A stretch of 64,000 nucleotides of DNA from Bradyrhizobium sp. WSM3983 (GTDB lineage: Bacteria; Pseudomonadota; Alphaproteobacteria; Rhizobiales; Xanthobacteraceae), in NCBI RefSeq assembly GCF_000473045.1, contig NZ_AXAY01000003.1, positions 1 through 64,000 of the forward strand. The letters are read 5' to 3'. This document shows positions 8,587 to 17,338 of the stretch, piece after piece. Each line of letters starts with the position of its first letter. Positions within the stretch are counted from its first letter, which is position 1. The notes under the pieces are model-generated. The model was not told the origin of the DNA. It worked only from the letters and a program-made list of their open reading frames with translations, and made no database searches. The position numbers were made by a program, and so were the translations under genes.

Positions 8587-8874
8587 ATGGCGGCATCGGT
8601 ACGTGACAACAAGGACAGGAGCCGCTTCGAGCTTGATGTCGGCCAAGAGGCCGGTCATGAGCTCGCCTTCGCCAATTACCGGCTGACGCCGTCGGCTATC
8701 ATCATCACCCACACCGAGACGCCGCGCGCACTGCGCGGTCGCGGCATTGCGTCCGAGTTGATCAAGGGTGCGCTCGATCTGATCCGCCGCGACGGCAATA
8801 AGGTGATCGCGGGCTGCGGCTTCGTCGTCGATTATCTCGACAAGCATCCCGAGGATGCGGATCTCGTTGCCTAA
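8587..8874 (+). CDS. Small GNAT-type N-acetyltransferase (CG-type), paralogue of 6640-6915 (95 aa)
   Basis: This has the same minimal PF14542-type fold as the protein at 6640: IIITHTETPRALRGRGIASELIKGAL supplies the last core strand and acetyl-CoA loop, and it ends CGFVVDYLDKHPEDADLVA. Substrate is unknown. It is transcribed alone, divergent from the TPR gene and convergent with the DUF3597 gene. ATG 8587 follows GGATCAGGG, an acceptable ribosome binding site. Confidence 0.88.
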   Translation: MAASVRDNKDRSRFELDVGQEAGHELAFANYRLTPSAIIITHTETPRALRGRGIASELIKGALDLIRRDGNKVIAGCGFVVDYLDKHPEDADLVA

Positions 8875-8881
8875 CGCAAAA

Positions 8882-8903
8882 GGGCCCGCGAGATCGCGGG
8901 CCC
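8882..8903 (-). terminator. Intrinsic terminator
   Basis: GGGCCCGCG (8882-8890), loop AGAT, CGCGGGCCC (8895-8903) form a perfect 9-bp stem. Read on the minus strand it is followed by TTTT, giving a good Rho-independent terminator for the DUF3597 gene. It may also serve the convergent GNAT gene. Confidence 0.75.
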
Positions 8904-8928
8904 CCTGGCGTCGACCGATGCTCGTCGG

Positions 8929-9348
8929 TCAGTGCCTGATTTCAGGCGGCAGCTTGCCGCCATTGGCGGCGAGCTTGGACATCACCTGCTTGTGCAGCCA
9001 GACGTTCATGCTGGCTGAGTCGTTCGTGTCGCCGGTGTAGCCAAGCTCCTTGGCGAGATCCTTGCGCGCGGCAAGACTCGAATCGACGTCGAGCGCCTTC
9101 ATGAGGTCGACGATCGAGGTTCGCCATTCCAGCTTCTCGCCCTTGTGCGCGGCGACGGCCGCGTCGACGATCGCAGCAACATCTACCGTTGCCGCAGGCG
9201 CGGCAGCCGGCGCAGACGCTGGTGCCGATCCGCTCGGTGCGGCCCCTGCAGGCGCAGGCGCGCTGCTCGCGGGTGCGCCGCCGGCGGGCGCAGCGGAAGC
9301 CGGATGGCTGCCGAAGATTGCGCCCATGATTTTCCCGAAAATGCTCAT
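8929..9348 (-). CDS. DUF3597 protein (139 aa)
   Basis: The N-terminus MSIFGKIMGAIFG is followed by a ~40-residue Ala/Pro/Ser/Gly linker (about residues 15-55). The C-terminal DUF3597 domain has VDVAAIVDAAVAAHKG, WRTSIVDLMKALDVDSSL, ARKDLAKELGY and a SMNVWLHKQVM helix. The domain looks like a small helical bundle, possibly LysM-like; its function is not known. The start at 9348 is chosen because GGGGAG lies 5 nt upstream and because family members begin MSIF. It is probably cytoplasmic. Confidence 0.88.
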   Translation of the reverse strand: MSIFGKIMGAIFGSHPASAAPAGGAPASSAPAPAGAAPSGSAPASAPAAAPAATVDVAAIVDAAVAAHKGEKLEWRTSIVDLMKALDVDSSLAARKDLAKELGYTGDTNDSASMNVWLHKQVMSKLAANGGKLPPEIRH

Positions 9349-9680
9349 GTCTGCTCCCCGAAAAGGATCCCGTTGGAAGGCCCTGAGTGGGCACTTATAG
9401 ACGAAGTTACGTCGTTGCGCCCGCGAAGTTCCGCGAACCACAAACAGCATCAGCTTATCTGCGGCGAAATGACGACCGGATGACGTCATCGAGGTTGCAT
9501 TGCGGCATCGAAATTCACCCAAGCGTGAGGGACAGGACTCGGAAATGGGCGTACGTTTGTCGCTCAGCGCGCGATGCCATCCGGAATTCGCGTCGGGTTG
9601 GACTCGCGCAAGTCAGAAGAGCGGCCGCTTGCGCCGTTGCCGGCGCCGAATTCGGCTGCATGGCAAGGGAGCTAGCGACC
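9349..9680. other. Intergenic, no gene recognised (332 nt)
   Basis: This divergent spacer between the DUF3597 and DUF2189 genes shows no convincing small ORF, hairpin or repeat. It should hold both promoters, but no clear -35/-10 pair could be assigned by eye. Confidence 0.4.
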
Positions 9681-10583
9681 ATGGCCACGTTCTACCAGGG
9701 CAATGTCCCCACGGTGGGCCAGACCGCAGATGCGGCTGGACCGGTAATCCGAACCATCCAACTTTCCGACCTGCACGACGCGCTCAAGCGCGGCTGGGAA
9801 GACTTCAAGGCGGTTCCGAGCCACGCCATCGTCCTCTGCGTGATCTATCCGGTGCTCGGCCTCGTGATCGCGCGCGTCGCAATGGGCTATTCGGTGATAC
9901 CGCTGTTGTTTCCGCTGGCCGCGGGCTTCGCCCTGATCGGACCGTTCGCAGCACTCGGCCTCTATGAGCTCTCGAGCCGTCGCGAACGCTATGAAGAGGC
10001 CAGCGCCTGGGATGCCATGGACGTGCTGCGCTCGCCCTCCTTCGGTGCCATGCTCGGCCTCGGCACGCTGCTGCTCGCATTGTTCGTGACCTGGGTCGCG
10101 ACCGCGCAGGCGATCTATGTCGCGGCGTTCGGCTACGAGGGCGTGACGGGAATCTCGGACTTCGTGACGCGCGTGCTGATGACGTCGCAGGGCTGGTGGC
10201 TGATCGTGATCGGCTGCGGCGCGGGCTTCCTGTTTGCGCTCGCCGCGCTCTGCATCAGTGCCGTATCATTCCCGCTGATGCTCGACCGCCATGCCGGCGC
10301 TCTGGAAGCGATGGTCACCTCACTGCGCGTCGTCGCCAAAAACCCGGTGCCGATGGCGGCCTGGGGCCTGATCGTGGCGGTGCTGCTGGTGCTCGGAACG
10401 ATCCCCGCATTCCTCGGGCTTGCCGTCGTCATCCCCCTGCTCGGCCACGCCACCTGGCATCTCTACCGCAAGGTCATCGTCTCCGAGCCCGGCGCGCGGC
10501 CGGTGCCGCCCCCGCCGCAGCGTCCGCGCAAGCCGGCGGCCGATTTCCCCGCCAATCTCTTCCCGTGGCGGAATAGGGAGTAG
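9681..10583 (+). CDS. DUF2189 integral membrane protein (300 aa)
   Basis: After a ~45-residue cytoplasmic N-terminus containing IRTIQLSDLHDALKRGWEDF, there are about six membrane segments in pairs (near residues 52-72, 76-100, 127-150, 170-195, 200-225 and 250-275). The start of the domain (DL..AL..GW.DF...P) and the short ELSSRRERYEEA loop are typical of DUF2189. Function is unknown. The C-terminus is Pro/Arg-rich. ATG 9681 is selected over an in-frame ATG 21 nt upstream because AAGGGAGC lies at the right distance. A strong hairpin follows at 10607-10645. Confidence 0.88.
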   Translation: MATFYQGNVPTVGQTADAAGPVIRTIQLSDLHDALKRGWEDFKAVPSHAIVLCVIYPVLGLVIARVAMGYSVIPLLFPLAAGFALIGPFAALGLYELSSRRERYEEASAWDAMDVLRSPSFGAMLGLGTLLLALFVTWVATAQAIYVAAFGYEGVTGISDFVTRVLMTSQGWWLIVIGCGAGFLFALAALCISAVSFPLMLDRHAGALEAMVTSLRVVAKNPVPMAAWGLIVAVLLVLGTIPAFLGLAVVIPLLGHATWHLYRKVIVSEPGARPVPPPPQRPRKPAADFPANLFPWRNRE

Positions 10584-10606
10584 GATGGACGCCTGACGAT
10601 CTCGTT

Positions 10607-10645
10607 GCAGCCGATCCCGTCCGGGTCCCGGGCGGGATCGGCTGC
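10607..10645 (+). terminator. Strong hairpin after the DUF2189 gene
   Basis: GCAGCCGATCCCG (10607-10619) and CGGGATCGGCTGC (10633-10645) form a perfect 13-bp inverted repeat, and the 13-nt loop contains a further CCGGG/CCCGG pairing. Only TGTCAT follows, so the T-tract is weak. It lies between two same-strand genes and probably terminates or protects the upstream transcript. Confidence 0.6.
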
Positions 10646-10727
10646 TGTCATACGCCTTGCTTTGGCCGCGGTTACAATCGACATTGCCGGCGCCGGTCAT
10701 GCCACTTCACGGAATCAATTTACTCGA

Positions 10728-11552
10728 ATGACCCTGACGATTTCTCGTCTCGCTCTCGCAGCCTTCGCCCTCTCAGCGTCAATCCTGTCCGCCGAACCCG
10801 CGCTCGCTGCGGTCGCCTGCGGCTCGGGCAATTTCGACGCCTGGCTCGCCGACTTCAAAGCCGAGGCCGCGGCCAAGGGCATCTCGCAGCAGGCCATCAC
10901 CGCCGGACTTGCCGGCGTGACCCTGGACCAAAGCGTGCTGAACCGTGACAAATCGCAAAAGGTCTTCACCCAGACCTTCGAAGAGTTTTCCGGTCGCATG
11001 GTGCCACCGCGGATGACACGCGGCTCCAACATGATGAAGCAGTACGGCTCGGTGCTGTCGCGCATCGAGCAAACCTATGGCGTGCCGGGCGAGGTGCTGG
11101 TCGCGATCTGGGGTCTTGAGACAGATTTCGGCGTCAACACCGGCAAGTTCGCGACGATCCGCTCGCTGGCGACGCTGGCCTATGATTGCCGGCGCGCCGA
11201 CCAGTTTCGCGCCGAGTTGATGGATGCGCTGCGCATCGTCCAGCGCGGCGATCTTGCGCCAGCCGACATGAAGGGCGCCTGGGCCGGCGAGCTCGGCCAG
11301 ACCCAGTTCATGCCGTCATCCTGGATGAAATATGCCGTCGATTTCGACGGCAACGGCAAGCGCGACCTGCTGCACAACGCGCCCGACGTGCTCGCCTCCA
11401 CCGCCAACTATCTCGCCGGTTATGGCTGGCAGAAGGGCAAGGACTGGCAGCCGGGCAGCCCGAACTTCGCGGTGCTCCAGCAGTGGAACAAGAGCGAGGT
11501 CTATTCCAAGACGGTGGCCTATTTTGCCACCCAACTCGCCCACGCCCCTTAA
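10728..11552 (+). CDS. Lytic murein transglycosylase, MltB/SLT3 type (274 aa)
   Basis: This periplasmic enzyme cleaves peptidoglycan glycan strands to 1,6-anhydro-muramic acid ends. The signal peptide is MTLTISRLALAAFALSASIL with AxA cleavage near residue 28. The catalytic glutamate is in IWGLETDFG (about residue 131), and the family motif GQTQFMPSSWMKYAVDFDGN lies near residues 192-211. The domain ends with the STANYL..GW helix. It lacks the C-terminal peptidoglycan-binding domain found in some relatives. ATG 10728 is preferred because the signal peptide starts there. Confidence 0.92.
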   Translation: MTLTISRLALAAFALSASILSAEPALAAVACGSGNFDAWLADFKAEAAAKGISQQAITAGLAGVTLDQSVLNRDKSQKVFTQTFEEFSGRMVPPRMTRGSNMMKQYGSVLSRIEQTYGVPGEVLVAIWGLETDFGVNTGKFATIRSLATLAYDCRRADQFRAELMDALRIVQRGDLAPADMKGAWAGELGQTQFMPSSWMKYAVDFDGNGKRDLLHNAPDVLASTANYLAGYGWQKGKDWQPGSPNFAVLQQWNKSEVYSKTVAYFATQLAHAP

Positions 11553-11576
11553 GGCACGCCTGGACACAAAACGCGT

Positions 11577-11603
11577 AGGGCCGATCGCCTCGCGACCGGC
11601 CCT
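11577..11603. terminator. Terminator hairpin between convergent genes
   Basis: AGGGCCGATCGC (11577-11588) pairs with GCGACCGGCCCT (11592-11603) with one mismatch and a 3-nt loop. It is followed by CTCTT on the plus strand. It probably ends the transglycosylase transcript. Confidence 0.6.
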
Positions 11604-11627
11604 CTCTTGGATTGCGTTTACCTACCC

Positions 11628-11663
11628 TTTACTTGCCCGTTTACTTGCCCGTTTACTTGCCCA
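11628..11663. repeat. Three tandem 12-bp repeats over a stop codon
   Basis: TTTACTTGCCCG occurs at 11628-11639 and 11640-11651, and TTTACTTGCCCA at 11652-11663. On the minus strand this is the last codons and stop of the small exported protein gene, so Gly-Lys-stop occurs three times in the same frame. Confidence 0.9.
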
Positions 11664-11916
11664 TGGTGGCTTGCATCGCCTTGTTCAGGTGCATGCCGCA
11701 CGCACCCATTTTGCCGTTGAGCATCGCGTCCTGCGCAGCCGTGATCTCCTTCTCGGCGACGAACTTGATGTCGCCGTCAGCCATGTTCTCGATCGCGGCC
11801 TCCGTCTTTTCCAGATTGGCCCCGCTGCAGCCACCCACGCTGTGCTTGGCGGCCTGGGCCGGAGCGACGGCGAATGCGACGGCGGCAATTGCGATAACCC
11901 CGAGTAACTTCGTCAT
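11653..11916 (-). CDS. Small exported protein (87 aa)
   Basis: A signal peptide (MTKLLGVIAIAAVAFAVAPA, cleavage after AQA) is followed by a ~64-residue mature helical protein with two cysteines, one in GGCSGANL and one in GACGMHLNKAM, that could form a disulfide. I recognise no named domain; similar short periplasmic proteins are common in Bradyrhizobium. The ribosome binding site GAAGGAAAG precedes ATG 11916. The stop codon lies inside a triplicated 12-bp repeat. The gene is monocistronic and convergent with the transglycosylase gene. Confidence 0.8.
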   Translation of the reverse strand: MTKLLGVIAIAAVAFAVAPAQAAKHSVGGCSGANLEKTEAAIENMADGDIKFVAEKEITAAQDAMLNGKMGACGMHLNKAMQATMGK

Positions 11917-12587
11917 GATGTTACTTTCCTTCTCTTGTTCTTGCGACAGACCCAGCGACATTGCCGGAATCTGCAACATGACTTTGCTGCCGACGCGGCA
12001 ACTTGCCGCAATAAATTTCCCGCGAGAATTGCGTGATGTTGCGTGCTGCGCAGAGCCGCATGCGAAATTTCTGATTTTCATTACAACTTTGTAATCCGCA
12101 CCTGCACGCTCAGCGTGTGTGCGGCGCACCTTGGAATGGGGTCCACAAGCCTGACGGTCCCATCTCACTGCGAGCTGCTGAGACCTGCTTGGCGCCTTTT
12201 GGCCTTCCCTCACTCCGGACAGAAAAGATGAATTTATATTCATATTTATAAACAACAATTCATGCGATTCGCGCATGCCCGACTTGGGCCTACAAGCTGT
12301 CGAGAGGTCTTGAAGGTCACGGGAATGTAACTAATTCCCGGGACGAACGGAACTGCAAACCAGATCGGTAAATCCGTGATTTTGCGGGCATTTATTGCAT
12401 ATCACGACGAGTTTCGCCTAGCTGTTGGGCAGGACCGCCGACAGGTTAATCGTCTCTTACCGATGCCATGCGTTCTTCGCTTAGCTGCATCGCAACATCG
12501 GAACTTTCGCAGTGCACCACTCTCACCTATATTCATTTCAACGATGACGCCCGGGCAAGGGCTGAATCGAACTACAGGAGACTACCA
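11917..12587. other. Long AT-richer intergenic region (671 nt)
   Basis: No convincing gene is seen. Between about 12226 and 12262 the base composition drops sharply (stretches like atgaatttatattcatattt), very unlike the surroundings. Such a patch suits a promoter or DNA-bending site for the divergent genes on either side. I could not define a specific operator. Confidence 0.4.
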
Positions 12588-12740
12588 ATGCTGCTCTCGC
12601 TCATCCGCATGATCCAGGCTTTCCGGGACTATCAGCGCAATGTTGCCGAGCTGTCCCAGCTCAGCGATCGCGAACTGGCCGACATCGGCCTCGATCGCTC
12701 GGACATCCCGCGCGTTGCCGCCGGTCAGTATCAGGGCTGA
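12588..12740 (+). CDS. DUF1127 small protein (50 aa)
   Basis: A 50-residue Arg-rich protein with the DUF1127 pattern: FRDYQRNVAELSQLSDRELA then DIGLDRSDIPRVAAG. Short DUF1127 proteins in Alphaproteobacteria have been linked to RNA turnover and to phosphate or carbon metabolism. CAGGAG lies 6-11 nt before ATG 12588. A clear terminator follows at 12774-12792, so it is a single-gene transcript. Confidence 0.9.
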   Translation: MLLSLIRMIQAFRDYQRNVAELSQLSDRELADIGLDRSDIPRVAAGQYQG

Positions 12741-12773
12741 TATCGTTCAGCCCTTAACCGGACGAACCGATAG

Positions 12774-12792
12774 CGCCCGCCTCGTGCGGGCG
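12774..12792 (+). terminator. Terminator after the DUF1127 gene
   Basis: CGCCCGC (12774-12780), loop CTCGT, GCGGGCG (12786-12792), followed by TTGT. This is a compact 7-bp stem placed correctly to end the DUF1127 transcript. Confidence 0.6.
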
Positions 12793-12866
12793 TTGTCGCA
12801 TCCGGTGGCAGAAAACTCGATCTCGGCGATTCCACTGACCGCGGAAAAGCGCTACCTGTCCGCCCC

Positions 12867-14294
12867 ATGACAGGACCCCTATCCAATATTGTGCACGTCA
12901 TCGGCGCCGGCCTTGCCGGTTCCGAAGCCGCCTGGCAGGTGGCAAAATCAGGCGTACCCGTGGTGCTGCACGAGATGCGGCCGGACCGCATGACCGAGGC
13001 GCACCGCACCGACGGGCTCGCCGAGCTCGTCTGCTCCAATTCATTCCGCTCGGACGACGCTGCCAACAACGCGGTCGGCCTGCTCCATGCCGAGATGCGC
13101 CGCCTCGGTTCGCTGATCATGCGCGCGGCCGATGCCAACCAGGTCCCTGCCGGCGGCGCGCTCGCCGTCGACCGCGACGGCTTCTCGGCCGCCGTCACCA
13201 AGGCGCTGAACGACCATCCGCTGATCGAGATCGCCCGCGGCGAGATCGCAGGCCTGCCGCCGGCCGACTGGAGCAACGTGATCGTTGCGACTGGCCCCCT
13301 CACCTCCGCGCCTTTGGCCGACGCTATCCGCGAGCTGACCGACGAGAACGCGCTCGCCTTCTTCGATGCGATTGCGCCGATTGTGCATCGGGAATCCATC
13401 GACATGTCGGTGGCCTGGTTCCAGTCGCGCTACGACAAGGTCGGCCCCGGCGGCACCGGTGCCGACTACATCAACTGCCCCATGACCAAGGAGCAGTATG
13501 ACGGCTTCGTCGCCGCGTTGATCTCAGGCGAGAAGACCGAGTTCAAGGAGTGGGAGACCAACACGCCCTATTTCGACGGCTGCCTGCCGATCGAGGTGAT
13601 GGCGGAGCGCGGCCCCGAGACGCTGCGCCACGGCCCGATGAAGCCGGTCGGCCTCACCAATCCGCACGATCCCGCGACGAAGGCCTATGCAATCGTGCAG
13701 CTGCGCCAGGACAACAAGCTCGGCACGCTCTACAACATCGTCGGCTTCCAGACCAAGCTGAAATATGGTGAGCAGCAGCGCATCTTCCGCACCATTCCGG
13801 GGCTGGAGAAGGCCGAATTTGCCCGCCTCGGCGGCCTGCATCGCAACACCTTCCTCAATTCGCCAAAACTGCTCGACGGCCAGTTGCGCCTGCGCGCGCA
13901 GCCGCGGTTGCGCTTTGCCGGTCAGATGACGGGCTGCGAAGGCTATGTGGAGTCCGCCAGCGTCGGCCTGATCGCCGGCCTCTATGCCGCAGCCGACGCG
14001 CGCGGCGCAACCCTGGCGAGCCCGCCGGGCACCACGGCGCTCGGATCCCTGCTCGGCCACATCACCGGCGGCCATATCGAGATCATCGAGCCGGGCACGC
14101 GCTCGTTCCAGCCGATGAACATCAATTTCGGCTTGTTCCCGCCGCTCGCGACCGCACCGACGAAAAAGCCCGACGGCACGCGTCTGCGCGGCAACGAGAA
14201 AACGGTGGCCAAGAAGCAGGCGATGAGTGCCTTGGCGCTCGCCGACCTCGATCGCTGGATCGCCGATCATTTGCGCATTGCCGCAGCCGCGTGA
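12867..14294 (+). CDS. trmFO: Folate/FAD-dependent tRNA (uracil-54-C5)-methyltransferase TrmFO (475 aa)
   Basis: TrmFO makes ribothymidine at position 54 of the tRNA T-loop, using 5,10-methylene-tetrahydrofolate as methyl donor and FADH2 as reductant. The N-terminal FAD-binding [15 protein letters not shown] lies near residues 9-23, with family signatures VVLHEMRP and [12 protein letters not shown] (Cys near 56). A second conserved Cys is in [11 protein letters not shown]. The FAD-contacting [14 protein letters not shown] segment and the NINFGLFPP motif lie toward the C-terminus. Length is normal. The gene is followed after 7 nt by the kinase-like gene, so the two form an operon. Confidence 0.96.
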   Translation: MTGPLSNIVHVIGAGLAGSEAAWQVAKSGVPVVLHEMRPDRMTEAHRTDGLAELVCSNSFRSDDAANNAVGLLHAEMRRLGSLIMRAADANQVPAGGALAVDRDGFSAAVTKALNDHPLIEIARGEIAGLPPADWSNVIVATGPLTSAPLADAIRELTDENALAFFDAIAPIVHRESIDMSVAWFQSRYDKVGPGGTGADYINCPMTKEQYDGFVAALISGEKTEFKEWETNTPYFDGCLPIEVMAERGPETLRHGPMKPVGLTNPHDPATKAYAIVQLRQDNKLGTLYNIVGFQTKLKYGEQQRIFRTIPGLEKAEFARLGGLHRNTFLNSPKLLDGQLRLRAQPRLRFAGQMTGCEGYVESASVGLIAGLYAAADARGATLASPPGTTALGSLLGHITGGHIEIIEPGTRSFQPMNINFGLFPPLATAPTKKPDGTRLRGNEKTVAKKQAMSALALADLDRWIADHLRIAAAA

Positions 14295-14301
14295 GTTTTC
14301 G

Positions 14302-15396
14302 ATGAGTCTCCCGAAAGACGACGCCGCGGTGCTCTCGGCGCGCTGGACCGAGGGCGTGCTGCTCAAGCGCGACGTGTTCTCGACCGTCGAGCGCGGCCGC
14401 TTCCGCGCTGACAGCGGCGAGGTCGACGCGGTGCTGCGCCGGCTCGATGAAGTCCCGTGGTGGTCGTTCCTCCTCGCGCGCCATCTGTTCGCCCGCGAGA
14501 AGCATGCGTTGGCGCTCGCCAAGGGCCTCAACGTCGGCCCCGAACTGCTATGGGCTGGCCGCCGCGCTCTGGTGCGCGGCTTCGTGGACGGCGTCGCGCT
14601 GCATCTGGCAAAGCCTCATGGCGATCTCGCCTATTTCCAATCGGCCAAGGCAGCACTGCGCCGCCTGCGCCGCGCCGGGATCTGCCACAACGATCTCGCC
14701 AAGGAGCAAAACTGGCTGGTCGGCCGTGACGGCCTTGCCTATGTGACCGACTTCCAGCTCGCCGCCTGCTTCAACCGGCGTGGCCGGCTCTATCGCATCC
14801 TCGCCTACGAAGACCTCCGCCATCTGCTCAAGCACAAGCGCTCCTACGCACCCGAGGCGCTGACGCCGCGCGAGCGAAAGATGCTGGCGAAGAAGTCCTT
14901 CGCCGCGAGCCTGTGGCTCGCCACCGGCAAAAAGGTCTATCGCGCCATCACGCGCGGCCTATTCAACTTCACCGACCGCGAGGGCGGCGGCCGCCGCCTC
15001 GTCAATGACGCGCCGGTGCTGGCTGCGCTGATCCGACAGAACCCCGCGGTGCGCGACACCGCCATCGTCGCCTTTGCCGACCGCCGCTCCGGCGTCGGGC
15101 TCTATGCGTTCGTGGAAGCGGATCAGGCCGCGCTCGAGGACCAGCTCCGCAACGAGCTCACCGCTGCGAAGGGGCCGAAGCCGCCGGAACATATCCAGGT
15201 CGTCCATGCGCTGCCGCGCGACACCAGCGGCAAGCCGCGCACCGAGATCCTGCAACTGGTCGCCATGAACCAGCTCGACCTGATCGAGCCGATGATGAAG
15301 AACGACCAGGACCGCGCCTTCCTCAAGGACATCCTGGAGCAGCGCAAGAACCTGCGCGACCGCTTCAACTTCGAGGCGGACCTGCCCACCAGTTAG
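14302..15396 (+). CDS. Kinase-like protein fused to a lone ANL-type C-terminal domain (364 aa)
   Basis: Residues about 20-210 look like a reduced protein-kinase fold: RRALVRGFVDGVALHLAKP, a catalytic loop HNDLAKEQN (about 130-138, matching HxDLxKxxN) and DFQ in place of DFG near 150. Residues about 250-345 resemble the small C-terminal domain of acyl-CoA synthetases (AMP-binding_C): NPAVRDTAIVAFADRRSGVG, then HIQVVHALPRDTSGKPRTEI, which includes the usual SGK catalytic-lysine segment. No adenylation N-domain is present. No membrane segment is seen. It sits 7 nt after trmFO. Kinase activity is plausible but not shown; the substrate is unknown. Confidence 0.75.
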   Translation: MSLPKDDAAVLSARWTEGVLLKRDVFSTVERGRFRADSGEVDAVLRRLDEVPWWSFLLARHLFAREKHALALAKGLNVGPELLWAGRRALVRGFVDGVALHLAKPHGDLAYFQSAKAALRRLRRAGICHNDLAKEQNWLVGRDGLAYVTDFQLAACFNRRGRLYRILAYEDLRHLLKHKRSYAPEALTPRERKMLAKKSFAASLWLATGKKVYRAITRGLFNFTDREGGGRRLVNDAPVLAALIRQNPAVRDTAIVAFADRRSGVGLYAFVEADQAALEDQLRNELTAAKGPKPPEHIQVVHALPRDTSGKPRTEILQLVAMNQLDLIEPMMKNDQDRAFLKDILEQRKNLRDRFNFEADLPTS

Positions 15397-15472
15397 ACTA
15401 AGGGGCGCGCTGCGCCATGAAGCGTCCACAATGCCGGGGGAGAAGCCGGGGATTGCACTGGCTTGGGGAACG

Positions 15473-16048
15473 ATGGATCGCTGGGGGACCATGAGGCGCC
15501 GCGCGGCCCTGCTGATCGCAGGTCTCATGCTGCTGGCGGCCGCGCCGGTGATGGCCGCGGAGTCCCCTGCCGAACAGATCTCCGGCTTCCGGCTGAAACA
15601 CCGTGAGGGCCGCGTCGTACGCGACACAACGCTCGACCGCATCGCGATGGACCAGGCGCGCGCGATGGCGGCCAAGGACGATCTCAGCCACGACGCCCTC
15701 GGCCCGTTCAACAGGCGCGTTGCCCCGTCTGGCGCGGGCCGCGCTGCCGAGAACATTGCCTATGGCTACGACAACTTCGAGAAGACGCTCGGTCAGTGGA
15801 TCGAATCCTCGGGTCACCGCAAGAACCTGCTGCTGCACAACGCCTCCCGCGTTGGCATTGCGAGCGCGAGGAACGCCAGCGGCAAGCGCACCTATTGGGC
15901 GATGGTGATCGCCGGCGACTACGAGCCGAAGCCGGGCAAGCGCAAGAAGGACAGTGAGCCGCTGGTGGTCGTGAAACGCGAGGTCGCGCCCGCCAGCAAG
16001 CCCAAATCCAGCAATTGCCATGTCAAGCTGCTCGGCCTCTGCATCTGA
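15473..16048 (+). CDS. Exported CAP-domain (SCP/PR-1-like) protein (191 aa)
   Basis: A signal peptide or single N-terminal membrane segment (RRRAALLIAGLMLLAAAPV) precedes a CAP domain of about 115 residues. Visible CAP signatures are ISGFRLKHREG, a DLSHDALG histidine turn, AENIAYGYDN, and WIESSGHRKNLLL. Bacterial CAP proteins are usually secreted or periplasmic; their substrates are poorly known. The Lys-rich tail ends with a possible disulfide pair (NCHVKLLGLCI). Starts at 15431, 15473 or 15491 are possible; 15473 is chosen for GGGGAACG upstream. Confidence 0.85.
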   Translation: MDRWGTMRRRAALLIAGLMLLAAAPVMAAESPAEQISGFRLKHREGRVVRDTTLDRIAMDQARAMAAKDDLSHDALGPFNRRVAPSGAGRAAENIAYGYDNFEKTLGQWIESSGHRKNLLLHNASRVGIASARNASGKRTYWAMVIAGDYEPKPGKRKKDSEPLVVVKREVAPASKPKSSNCHVKLLGLCI

Positions 16049-16127
16049 GACAAAGCCGGGCCTGTTCCTCGCTTGCTCACCTCGTTCGGCGCGTCTAATC
16101 CATTTCGCAGGATCGCGAGAAGGAGAG

Positions 16128-17312
16128 ATGCGCGTGATCGACATCGATCGGATACGTGCCGACACTCCGGCCGCCTCTCGGCTGGCGTACCTTCACAACG
16201 CGGGAGCGTCTCTGATGCCCACGGCCGTCGTCGCGGCGATGAAGCGTCATATCGATCTGGAGAGCGAGATCGGAGGCTATGCCGCCGCCGACCGCGAGTC
16301 CGACCGGCTTGACGCGGTCTACGGCTCGGTGGCGCGCTTGCTGAATGCCGCGCCGGACGAGATCGCGCTTATGGAGAACGCGACAGTCGCCTGGCAGATG
16401 GCGTTCTATGCGCTGCCGTTTCGCGCCGGCGACCGGACCCTGACCGCCGAGGCGGAATACGCCACCAACTATGTCGCCTTTCTTCAGGTTGCCAAGCGCA
16501 CCGGCGCGGTCATCGACATTGTGCCGAGCGATGCCAGCGGCGAGCTCGACGTCGAGGCGCTCGCACGCATGATCGATGACCGGGTGAAGCTCATCGCCAT
16601 GACCTGGGTTCCGACGAATGGCGGGCTGGTCAATCCCGCCGCGGCTGTCGGCAGGATCGCGCGCGCACGCGGCATCCCCTATTTGCTTGATGCCTGCCAG
16701 GCGGTCGGCCAGATGCAGGTCGACGTCGAAACGATCGGCTGTGACATGCTGTCCGCCACGGGCCGCAAATTCCTGCGCGGCCCGCGCGGCACCGGCTTCC
16801 TTTACGTCCGCCGGTCGTTGCTGCAGCAGCTTGAGCCGCCGATGATCGACCATTTCGCGGCGCCCTGGGTCTCGCGGGACCACTATCAGCTTCGTGACGA
16901 TGCCCGTCGGTTCGAGACCTGGGAGAACAATTACGCCGCCCGGCTCGGGCTCGGCGCTGCCATCGATTACGCCCTTGCAATCGGCCTCGGCCCGATCGAG
17001 CAGCGCTGCCGCCTGCTGGCGGACCGTCTCCGCAACGGCCTCGGCGCCATCAGCGGCATCACCATTCGCGACCTCGGCCGTGCGCCGGGCGCGATCGTCA
17101 GCTTCACGATGGAGGGCCGTGAGGCGGACGCGATCGTCAGCAGCGCCGCCGCAGCCGGCATCACCATCGGCGCCTCGGATCCGTCGAGCACCCGTATCGA
17201 TGCCGAAGTCCGCGCGCTGCCACCCCTGGTGCGGGCATCTCCGCATTATTACAACACGGACGCCGAGATCGATCGGCTGATCGCCCTCCTCGCGGGTCTG
17301 GCGCCGCGATAG
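16128..17312 (+). CDS. Class V aminotransferase-fold PLP enzyme (394 aa)
   Basis: The fold matches class V aminotransferases such as cysteine desulfurases and isopenicillin-N epimerase-like lyases. Visible features are LHNAGASLMP near the start, LMENATVAWQMAF, IAMTWVPTNGGLVNP, the Asp that holds the PLP ring (YLLDACQAVGQM), and the Schiff-base lysine in SATGRKFLRGPRGTGFLYV (about residue 214). The usual desulfurase catalytic cysteine loop is not evident, so an aminotransferase, epimerase or C-S lyase is more likely; the substrate is not determined. AGGAGAG directly precedes ATG 16128. Confidence 0.88.
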   Translation: MRVIDIDRIRADTPAASRLAYLHNAGASLMPTAVVAAMKRHIDLESEIGGYAAADRESDRLDAVYGSVARLLNAAPDEIALMENATVAWQMAFYALPFRAGDRTLTAEAEYATNYVAFLQVAKRTGAVIDIVPSDASGELDVEALARMIDDRVKLIAMTWVPTNGGLVNPAAAVGRIARARGIPYLLDACQAVGQMQVDVETIGCDMLSATGRKFLRGPRGTGFLYVRRSLLQQLEPPMIDHFAAPWVSRDHYQLRDDARRFETWENNYAARLGLGAAIDYALAIGLGPIEQRCRLLADRLRNGLGAISGITIRDLGRAPGAIVSFTMEGREADAIVSSAAAAGITIGASDPSSTRIDAEVRALPPLVRASPHYYNTDAEIDRLIALLAGLAPR

Positions 17313-17338
17313 CATGGCGCCGGACCCACGGCGTGGAC

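Noticed and set aside
11628-11663. Short regular repeats as a CRISPR array
   Set aside because: 12-bp units are directly adjacent with no spacers and lie over a coding end.
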